Below are positions 25,114 to 34,500 of a DNA stretch of 39,652 bases, one piece after another. The notes below the pieces were generated by a model that saw nothing but the letters and a program-made list of their open reading frames with translations, did no database searches and had not been told where the DNA came from. This DNA comes from Atkinsonella hypoxylon. Lineage: Eukaryota > Ascomycota > Sordariomycetes > Hypocreales > Clavicipitaceae. The stretch is from contig JFHB01000260.1 in NCBI GenBank assembly GCA_000729835.1, positions 1-39,652 on the forward strand. Reading direction: 5' to 3'. How positions within the stretch are numbered: the stretch's first letter is position 1; every line of letters starts with the position of its first letter. Both the position numbers and the translations under genes were made by a program.

Positions 25114-25348
25114 CTTATAAAAGCAATAAAAACACTCAAAAAAATCGAAAAAACAACGAAAAACAGTTAAAAATCGAAAACAACAAAAACAATCAACAAC
25201 AACTAGTTATATTCAACTATAACTACTCTGGAATTAGTTATGTTATTTTAGTCCTATTATTAGTACTGTATTTCGTTGGTTAATTCTAACTTAGATATCC
25301 TTTAAAGGAGCTAAGTTGCTTATAGAACTAGTTACTTCTTACATTTCT
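25114..25348 (+). other. CopA 3' untranslated region
   Basis: Contains an A-rich tract at about 25118-25200 made of irregular AAAA-C steps. No gene seen. Confidence 0.55.
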
Positions 25349-25356
25349 AGAGGGAG
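25349..25356 (+). other. Polypurine tract of CopA
   Basis: AGAGGGAG directly before the TG of the 3' LTR; standard plus-strand priming site of LTR retrotransposons. Confidence 0.8.
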
Positions 25357-26051
25357 TGTTAAAAATAAGCTACCCTATATAGCCTATTTTTATGCCTACT
25401 AGTTGCTCTATCACGTGACCCTTATTAGGTCTTGTTACGTTAATTTTTAGTAGAGATATTGTTGTTACTAGATGCAAACATCTAGATTTAACTAGGGCAA
25501 AGTTGCCTAACCTATAGTTAACTTTAACTGCGATTTTCTCCACAACTAGCAATAGTAGAAATTCAAGAAGTATACTATTTAAAAGCTAAGAATTAGGGTT
25601 ATTTAATAGTATAATTGTTAGATAGAGTTGCTTATAAGGGTTACTTATTATTAGTGGAATTTATTAAATTATGCACGTAGGCGTCTCGTTTGTATAGCTG
25701 TAAGTCGATTTTTTTGTTTTTATATAGTAAATCTTTTTGCGGAAATTATAAAGTAGCCTATAAGCCCCTTCTAGCGACTACAGCCCGCCAATATAGTTAG
25801 AGGGTCTATAAGGGACTAGAAAGATTCAAGATCCTACCCTCACTAAGTTCGTTACAGCGCTCTTAATATAAAGATACTACTATTACAGTTATCTATTGCC
25901 TCTACGTGATCTAGTACTATACACTACAGCTTGATTTAGGCCGCTGCTGCTTCTACTACGTGATAATTGCTAGGAGCAATTACAGGTGCTAAATCTAAGA
26001 GACCACTACCCTCTTAGATATCTAGTCCTGTAATCCCTATTATTTTCAATA
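25357..26051 (+). repeat. 3' LTR of CopA
   Basis: 695 bp, gap-free partner of 6515-7209. Differences checked by eye are transitions going in both directions, so each copy was mutated separately. Confidence 0.93.
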
Positions 26052-26056
26052 GTATC
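26052..26056. repeat. Right target-site duplication of CopA (gtatc)
   Basis: Matches gtatt at 6510-6514 except for one transition. CopX1 coding resumes immediately. Confidence 0.8.
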
Positions 26057-29000
26057 TTACCTAACACTAAAGCAGCAGGCGTATTAACAGCTAGAATTAA
26101 CTAAGCATAGGCACTAGTAAAGAAAATGCTTTTGTTAAAGATAAATTTATCTAATTAACACTATACAATTACATTTAGCGCAGGATTAGCAACTTCAACA
26201 GGCTTTATTACAGTTCTAACAGTCTTTAGCCTAATTATATTCTACGTAATTAATACAAGCACCCTGTTCCTATATAGCATTAATAATATAGATAAGATGC
26301 GTGTAAAGCTTAACAACCTTAAAAACATACTAATTTAAGGCAATTAAAAGGTTTCTATTATCTAGAAATAGAGATATCTATAGTGAACTCTAGAAGCTAT
26401 AGAAGCAGCTATATTCTTCTTATTAGAAAAGCAAATTCGTTAACTTTATTGTTAATTTAGGCATCTCTCTATACAACAATTAACGAAAATTCTACAATAT
26501 ATAGGCAAAGATATTAGTAATAACAACACTATTAACAGAATTACATAAGTCTACTACTACTGCTAACTTAACGGTAAATTACCTAGTTAATTCCAATTTA
26601 CGTTAAAAGATAACTATAACTTTAACTATAAAACTATTGTTAATATTATATATCTAGACAGCAGCCTTGTTCTTTACGTTATTAATTCTATAACCTTATT
26701 CTAGGCAGCCTGCTTTCTAGAACCCTAAAAGCAGAAAGCATAAGATATCTAGAATGTATTAAAAGAATACTAGATTAATACCTATCTAGGTCCTTTTAAC
26801 TAAATAGTTTACAATGCTAGAAAGAACTTTATATCTACTAAATTCCGCTATTATACATAAATGTTGTCCGTTAATGTTAATAAAGTTCCTATTAAATCCT
26901 ATAACAGCATTAGTAAAGTTAAACAGTACTATAGCCTATTACGAAGAGCTTACAATATTATTAACAATAAATTAGGCACTAATACTAGTATTATAAAGGA
27001 TTAAAAGCTTTAGATAGCTGTTAAAGCTGTTAATAATTCTGCTAGACCTAACGGTCTTGTGCCTATATTATTAGTCTTTAGTTCCTACCCCTACATAACA
27101 GATAATTTACCTCTAAGCCTTTCTGTAACACAATAAGCTTTAATTCTACGTAAAGCTACTAACGAAGCCCGAAAGTGCCTAGCACGAAGACAAATTCACA
27201 ATGCTCTCGCCTCCTGCAATAGCCTGAATACAACACCTACGCATTCACTGCCCCTGCAGTCAGAAGTGCGTGAATGCACCGTGCAAATGCCTTACGGCCC
27301 TGTTCGTTTTTGCACAACTATTGTGAAACCCTACTACTACAATAACAACGAATCTAACAATTACCCCGCTGTTTCTAACGCTACACCTAACAAAAGCAAT
27401 ATAGAATCTCTACCTAAAAGCAATCCTGTTTTACTAAAGAAGAGAGAAAGACCCTTAAAGGTAAAACAACTAATTAATTTAAACCTAATACAGAAAAGAG
27501 GTTCTAGAAGACTAAGAAAGAACCCTTTTTCTATTCTAATTAATTCTATATAAAATTCCTCTACTTTTAACAACAGACTAAATAGATATATTACTGTTTC
27601 TAGCCTAACTACTAGTAGTCCTTATAATCCTAATCCTAGTAGTAATATTAATCCTACTTATATATTGCTATATAAATCTAGCAATAAAATTTTCCTTTCT
27701 ACAAAAGAAATAGCAAACTACAACCTAGCTATATAACTAAGGAAAGACAATAAGATTACAGCAAAAAGTGCTCTATTTAAAGCATTTAACTAAGCTAAAA
27801 TTAACGCACTATTAGCTAGAGATATCTTCTAATTTATTAAATTTAACTCTACTATATATAATAACTATATCTTTAAATCTTATATAGTTTAAGAAGTTAA
27901 AAGAAAAGGAACTATATTACTATATAAGAAGTTAAGACTAGTTATTTAAGGATATAATAACAGCAATAAATTATTAATTTTAACGCAATCCCTAATAATT
28001 TAACAAGCTAGTTAATGCTTAATTATAGCACTAGCTTTATCTCTCTAAAAACGCAATATTGTCTTATAGATCTACAATATTATATAGGCTTATATACAAT
28101 CTAACACTAATTTAAATAGATTAATTATTGCATAACTTCCTAACTAAATTAGATATCTATATCCCTACAATACAGTAATAGAAGTAATTAAGCCTCTATA
28201 TAGAATTGCTAAAGTAGGGATACATTAGTAGTTTACGTACTTTTGCTACTACTGTAATAACTTAAGTATAGTTACATTAATATATAACCTCTACTTACTA
28301 ATATTAAATAATAATAACTACTTTAGAATCGTTAGAATATAGACTAACAATACACTAGAACTAAATAATAGAACCTTTTCTAACTGTAAGGAATCTAAAC
28401 TACAGAAGGCTAATTTTACTGTAAAGCTAAAGTAGAGCTTAACAGCAGAAACGCTACTAATTTTTAATAGATATATATTAATTAAATCTAATAACAGCAC
28501 TTTAACTCTTCGCTAGAAAGGTTAAAGCAAGAGGATTTAACCTGTTAATACTACTAGTGTTAATATAGATTTAACGAAACAATAGTACATTAAGCAATAA
28601 GCCTATAGTGTATATATTGCTATAATCTATTAACTAGAAGCTGTATTTAACCTTTCTATTGCTATATAACAGCAAGATATTACAATTAACGATATTAAGT
28701 AGCTAAATAAGAGGCTTTAATAGTAGATTAATAACTAAAACTATAGATTATAATACATCCTAATAGACCTCCCCTTTGCTAAATTATATATATTTATTAA
28801 TAGATTCTTTATAAATAATAAAGATTTAAGCTTCTAGATAAAATATATAATTGTTCTAGGCAATAAAGAAGCTTATAAAGAGAACGCTAAATTTATAATA
28901 AAAGGCAACATTATTATATATAGCTCTATTAAAAGTAAGAGAGTTATAAGGAGCGCGCTTACATTAGAACTATATAGTATAGTGTAAGGCATAGATGTAT

Positions 29001-29329
29001 TATATGCTATTAGCACTACATTAAATATAGTAATAAAGCAGCTATAGATACTACTAATTCTACTAGTAGTCTATATAGATTCGTTCTTATTATATAAATG
29101 CCTTATAAAGCTTAGTATAATAAAGGAAAAGAGATTAATAATTAATATTATAGCGCTACATTAATTATATAAAAGGCGCAAAATTAACGAAATCTATTAG
29201 ATTAACAGTAAAGATAATATTGCTAATTTAATAACAAAAGTAACGCTAAATAAAACTCTTAAATCCTTTATTAACAACAATAAAGCTAATATATAGGTAG
29301 AAGGCTAGGTAAAGAGACCTATAAATTAA
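26054..29329 (+). pseudogene. CopX1 protease-integrase-RT-RNase H remnant
   Basis: Pol of CopX1, same phase as its gag part. Protease: the catalytic D-T-G-A-A reads N-T-K-A-A, with Asn at 26063-26065. The integrase zinc region is near 26440-26580. The integrase core has its first and second catalytic Asp as Asn, and Glu as Lys. A copia-type integrase C-terminus follows, but here it lacks 20 codons present in CopX2. The stretch 27266-27553 is stop-free by chance and links integrase to RT. RT motif TDD reads TNN (28343-28351). RNase H covers about 28760-29240. The stop is TAA at 29327-29329. A patch at about 27160-27320 is strikingly less mutated than its surroundings. Confidence 0.87.
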
Positions 29330-29435
29330 TGCAGAAGAATATTGGATTTATTGTTGTTTATTCCTTTAATCTATTTTGTTATTACTATAACTATTAAAGT
29401 TACTCTACTAGCACAATAAAAAGAGAGACTGCTAA

Positions 29436-29750
29436 TGTTAGAATTGTTATAACTCTATTATGCAATTCTAGCGCTTGCGTAGGTAGATACAACTGCTAAT
29501 TAGTTGTATCTGCACACTAGTCTCCACTTATATTAGAGTTGCTAATACCCCTTAATTCCCCCTTAACATAACACTATGCCTAAGGCATATAAGGCATCCA
29601 ATAGGGTATATAATGTAGCCTCTTTTGCTAGTTAGATACAACTCCTAGATAACCGAATTTAAACCTCTTTAATGTAAATACTAGTGCACTAGTGAACTAG
29701 TTATAGAACTGACTCGAAGGAGTATAAATTAGACCCTTGGTCTATCGACA
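29436..29750 (+). repeat. 3' LTR of CopX1
   Basis: 315 bp, TGTTAGAATTG to TCTATCGACA; same length as both CopX2 LTRs. It holds a TATAAAT at 29723-29729 and the palindrome ACTAGTGCACTAGT at 29680-29693. The outer 60 bases are the least mutated part. Confidence 0.92.
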
Positions 29751-29889
29751 ATAACCTTTATTTTAGGGCACTTAATCCTATATAGGCTGCAAAATAGGGA
29801 TCTAGGTTCTATTGTAGAGTACGTTGTATATATGTTTTAATATATACTAACCTAATATAGATTAAGTATATTAACCCTAAGCTAGTAAT

Positions 29890-30247
29890 TAGACTATTGC
29901 CTAGCCCTACTAAGAGAGTCTAGAAGCGCAAACCTATATATATTGCGTATATAGAATATATATTAGCCTTTACTTATATATAATAGATCTCCTCTCTAAC
30001 TATTGTAAGTAAGGCAGAGGAGAAGGAAGAGAAGGAGATAAGGCCTACTTATAAGTATATACTATACTATATATATACTAGCTTAGTGCACTAATATCTT
30101 AAAAAGCTGCTAAAAGAGCTAAAAAAGCAGGTAGGTAAACAGAATATACGCTATATATATAATCTATACTAATAGGTTATAGCACTAGCACTAGCTAAAA
30201 AACCTCCCGCTAAAGCTAGTAAAGGTAGAGGTAAGGTAAAGGTATAA
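29890..30247 (+). pseudogene. Possible C-terminal end of an unknown gene
   Basis: From 30011 a plus frame reads a charged run (KAEEKEEKEIRP), a Leu/Lys helix, and a basic Pro-Ala-Lys-Gly tail ending KASKGRGKVKV before TAA at 30245-30247. Internal TAA/TAG codons are few and of RIP type. The basic tail resembles DNA-binding tails in general, but I cannot name a family. The upstream limit is uncertain. Confidence 0.3.
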
Positions 30248-30297
30248 GCTTAATATATATAAAGGATATAGTATACACTAATTTTGCTTCTTAGGGA

Positions 30298-30459
30298 TTT
30301 TTTTTAATAGGATATATACTATATACATAAAGTGTAGATAGAATTAAATTAGCTTTTTTAACAGGATATATGCTATATATATAAAGTGTAGATAGGATTA
30401 AATTAGCTTTTTTAATAAGATATATACTATATATATAAAGTGCAAATAATATTAATATA
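30298..30459. repeat. Tandem repeat, 3 copies of 54 bp
   Basis: Units start near 30298, 30352 and 30406. The second and third start GCTTTTTTAA and share a core like GATATATACTATATATATAA. Units differ mainly by transitions. Non-coding in appearance. Confidence 0.85.
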
Positions 30460-30568
30460 GACAGTTTTTATATAAGAATATAACTATACATTTATAACAA
30501 TAACAAATAATATATATATGCCTATAATATAATGCTTTTCTTATAAATATATTAAATAATACTTAGGA

Positions 30569-30584
30569 TGTTGCTATAGCAACA
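30569..30584. repeat. Perfect 16-bp palindrome
   Basis: TGTTGCTATAGCAACA, fully self-complementary with no loop. Role unknown; GC-containing arms make it stand out from the AT-rich surroundings. Confidence 0.6.
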
Positions 30585-30865
30585 GAATGTTAGTATATAC
30601 TACGTATATACCCTGTATATATATATATTAAATCGCTTAATTATAAGACACTAGCGATAGATTTAAAATTACTTATACATAATATATATTATTTCCTTTC
30701 AATTTTCTACCTATATATACTGCATATATGCAACAATAACAATCTAAGCAATTGACTTTATTAACGATTCTATGCTAAAGGCCGCGAATCCCTCTTAGTT
30801 AGGCTATTATTATAGGCTAATTCCAGTCTCTTCTAATAGTCTAGCACTCTTAAAAATTAATACCT

Positions 30866-30870
30866 AGGTG
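30866..30870. repeat. Left target-site duplication of CopX2 (aggtg)
   Basis: Identical to 37182-37186. Confidence 0.92.
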
Positions 30871-31185
30871 TGTTGGAATCGTTATGACTCCATCGTGCGA
30901 TTCCAGCGCCTGCGTGGGTGGATACAACCGCTAATTAGTTGCATCCGCACACTAGTCTCCACTTATATCGGGGTCGCTAATACCCCTTAATTCCCCCTTA
31001 ACACAACACTATACCTAAGGCATATAAGGCATCCAATAGGGTATATAATGTAGCCTCTTTTGCTAGTTAGATATAACTCTTAGATAACTAAATTTAAACC
31101 TCTTTAATGTAAATACTAGTGCACTAGTAAACTAGTTATAGAACTAACTTAAAGGAGTATAAATTAAACCCTTAGTCTATTAACA
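30871..31185 (+). repeat. 5' LTR of CopX2
   Basis: 315 bp, TGTTGGAATCG to TCTATTAACA. The first ~120 bases retain many CA, TG and CG sites, the rest is AT-shifted. TATAAAT at 31158-31164; palindrome ACTAGTGCACTAGT at 31115-31128. Confidence 0.93.
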
Positions 31186-31588
31186 CTAATTAGTAGTTGC
31201 TTAACTAGGAGTCTTTAGTATAACTAAAGAGATTAGTATAACTAACTATAGATTAGCTAGATTTAGTAAGAAGAGATATAATACTATTAGCTAGAACTCT
31301 TAGCAGCTAATGTAACTAATAAAGTGTACTAAAGGAAGGGATATCTTTATAATTACTTAGTTACTAAGTTATATTCACTTATAATAACGTTTTAGTTTAA
31401 CTAATTATTAATATTAGACTCCTAAGGAATTAAATTACTAGCTAAAACCCTTAGCGGCTAATGCTATAGAATTTAACTCCTTTAACTATCTTAGAACTTA
31501 GCTAGAAGCTAGCTAAATCTCTTTATCTTTATACTAATTCTATTACACCTACTTTCTCTTTTTATACTACTTAATCTTATTTAATATA
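31186..31588 (+). other. CopX2 leader, no gene seen
   Basis: About 400 bases between LTR and gag, matching CopX1 4283-4675. TAGTAGTTGC at 31191-31200 could be a mutated TGG-type primer site, but this is not convincing. Confidence 0.5.
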
Positions 31589-34500
31589 ATAAGTTTACAA
31601 TAACTTTAGGTAGATTTATAAGAATCTAAGTAATAACTACAACCTAATAAGCTTTTAGAATAACTTTAAAAGTATTAGAAACTCTTATTAATAGATTAGA
31701 ACTTAATATATAAAATTAACCTAGAAACTACTACTACTATTAATCTAAACAATAGAATTACCTTTATAATTAACCTCTATAAAGATTAAAGATTTAGAGA
31801 TTAAGAACAATAGAAGAACTTTAAATTTAACTTCTATAACTAAAATAAAGACCTATTTTAAAGAGCTTTTACTCTAATTATTAAAGCATTATATAATTTA
31901 CTATATAAATATAGAGTCTATATAGGCAGAAGTAGCAGCTAAATTGCTAATTCCCTTAAAAGAGTACTATAGAAAAAGAAACAATCTATATAGCTAGAAG
32001 AAGAGATTAATAAAAAAGTAGTATTAGGCAAATTCTACTTAAATCTACACCTAGATATAGAACCTATATCTATAGTAAAGAAGCCTTAATCTTCTTTATA
32101 GAACCCTTCTTCTATACCTTTAGCACTCTCTTTATTACTTTTGTTAAGTATATCTAGCAATCTAATAGATATATTAGTAGAAATACTACCTTCTCCCCCT
32201 TTACTATAGAATATAAGATTTCTTCTGCTTTTAGCAGTATAACTATTACTTCCTTCTATAATAGATTCTTTCTAGACTAATATAAAGAAAGTCTTTAACC
32301 TTATAAAGATCTATAAAGAAAGTAATAAATATAGCAGCAATATATTTAATTTTATTATGCTAAAAGTAGTTATTCTTAAAGACCTATACTAATAACTTAA
32401 TTTCTTAGAACTAGTAATAATAAAGGTATTTCTAGTAATACTAATAGGTAAAGCGTATAAATTCTACCTTATAATAATTACAATAAATATAAGGATAAAT
32501 TATACCTTTAACTAAATAGTTAAAATTGTTAGATAATACTTTAAGACCTTAACTAATAAGTAGTTCTATTGTTAAAGATAGAACAGCATTATATTGCGCA
32601 ATATAATTGCTAAGAACTCTAATAAATCTATACTTAACTGCCTTAATATAATAATCTAAAACCTTTAAGATATTTATAATAGCCTTTTTAACTCTTTTAT
32701 AGATAATTCTAAACTTATTAAATAGACTCTTTAAGTAGTTAAAGGTATCTCTAAATGTAGCTAAGCTAAATTTATAACTAATGTAATATTCTAAAAGCTT
32801 ATTAGCAACCTATAAAAGTTAATTAGTATTGCAGAAGTACAGAAGGAAATTAGCTAATTCTACATTAGATTTAACTAACTTAATATTAATAATAAAGCTC
32901 TCTATATAGACTATTAATATTAACGTTTAAGAGACTCTAGCTATAGCAGAAGTAAGACCTAAAAATAATACTACTTTATCTACAGAAAAGAAGAATATTA
33001 GTTAATAAAGTATAGTAAAAAAGAGCGTTAAGAAGTATAGTAAAGATAGTAGAATAATAAGAAGTATAGAACTCTTCCTTTAAACAGTAAATTTAGAGCC
33101 TATCTATAAGCTTATAAAGGATTAAGTAAACCTATATAGAATAATAGTTCTAATAATGCTTAAGATGTAAGTAAGGTATTTATTAAAGAATTTAATATAG
33201 CTAATAAAGGAAAAGCTCCTTAGCTAACAATTATATAATTCTTTACTAATGCTGCAACTATAAACAATAGAGCTATCTTCTAGAACCTTAAGGAAGAAGC
33301 CTATTAGTATGCTCTACATAAGGAAGATCTATTTACAGAAGATTAATTAAATCCTATAGATCCCTTATTATATTTATTATCTTATATATTAGAAGAACGT
33401 TATTCTAGTAAGATATTTAAAGGCATCTTACTTAACACTAGAGCAGCAGGTGTATTAATAGCTAGAATTAACTAAGCATAAGCACTAGTAAAGAAAATGC
33501 CTTTATTAAAGATAAATTTATCTAATTAACACTATATAATTACATTTAGCGCAGGATTAGCAACTTTAATAGGCTTTATTATAGTTTTAATAGTCTTTAG
33601 CTTAATTATATTCTATATAATTAATATAAGCACTCTATTTCTATACAGCATTAATAATATAGATAAGATGTATATAAAGCTTAACAACCTTAAAAACGTG
33701 CTAATTTAAGGCAATTAAAAGGTTTCTATTATCTAGAAATAAGGATATCTATAGTAGACTCTAGAAGCTATAGAAGCAGCTGCATTCTTCTTATTAAAAA
33801 AGTAAATCTATTAACTTTATTGTTAATTTAGGCATCTCTCTATACAACAATTAACGAAAATTCTATAATGTATAGGCAAAGATATTAGTAACAATAACGC
33901 TATTAATAGAATTATATAAGTTTACTACTACTACTAACTTAACAGTAAATTACCTAGTTAATTCTAATTTACATTAAAAGATAACTATAACTTTAACTAT
34001 AAAATTATTGTTAATATTATACATCTAAATAGTAGCTCTATTCTTTATATTGTTAATTCTGCAACCTTATTCTAGGCAGCCTACTTTCTAAAACCCTAAA
34101 AGTAGAAAGTATAAAACATCTAGAATACATTAAAAGAATGCTAAATTAATACCTATCTAGGTCCTTTTAACTAAATAGTTTACAATACTAGAAAGAACTT
34201 TACATTTACTAAATTCTACTATTATATATAAATGTTGTCCGTTAATGTTAATAAAGTTCCTATTAAATCCTATAACAGTATTAGTAAAGTTAAATAGTAC
34301 TATAGCCTATTATAAAGAGCTTACAATATTATTAACAATAAATTAGGCACTAATACTAGTATTATAAAGGATTAAAAGCTTTAGATAGCTGTTAAAGCTA
34401 TTAATAATTCTACTAAACCTAATAGTCTTATGTCTATATTACTAGTCTTTAGTTTCTACCTTTATATAATAGATAATTTACCTCTAAGCCTTTCTGTAAT

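Larger units (their letters stand above)
6515..26051 (+). mobile_element. CopA: Ty1/copia retrotransposon carrying a nested gypsy element
   Basis: Bounded by two 695-bp direct LTRs (6515-7209 and 25357-26051) and a 5-bp target duplication. Internal parts are a half-tRNA primer site at 7210, a 0.9-kb leader, gag and protease (8156-10585), then GypB (10586-22315), then integrase, reverse transcriptase and RNase H (22321-25113), an A-rich tail and a polypurine tract at 25349-25356. IN before RT is the Ty1/copia order. Without GypB the element would be about 7.8 kb. It is the least RIP-mutated element in the window. Confidence 0.93.
26052..29750 (+). mobile_element. CopX1, right part with 3' LTR
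   Basis: Continuation of the copia element broken at 6514. It aligns to CopX2 33422-37181 throughout, except for a 60-bp deletion at 27271/27272. It contains protease, integrase, RT, RNase H, a short untranslated stretch with a purine-rich run near 29415-29430, and the 3' LTR. The bases after it (ataac, 29751-29755) should be its target duplication, but the left partner is outside the window. Confidence 0.9.
29751..30865. other. Unassigned AT-rich spacer between the two CopX copies
   Basis: It matches no other part of the window. It holds a weak coding remnant (about 29890-30247), a 3 x 54-bp tandem repeat and a 16-bp palindrome, and is otherwise rich in TATA-like runs. CA and TG are scarce in most of it, so it was probably RIP-mutated too. 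Its end joins to 37187 across CopX2. Confidence 0.6.

Noticed and set aside
27361..27573. Minus-strand open frames at 27361-27573 and 34792-35004
   Set aside because: Equivalent positions in CopX1 and CopX2, antisense to pol; paired only because the element is repeated.
28318..28500. Minus-strand 60-codon open frame
   Set aside because: Antisense to the CopX1 RT catalytic region, no independent support.
30298..30459. CRISPR-like array
   Set aside because: The three units are directly adjacent with no unique spacers, and no cas-like gene is present.
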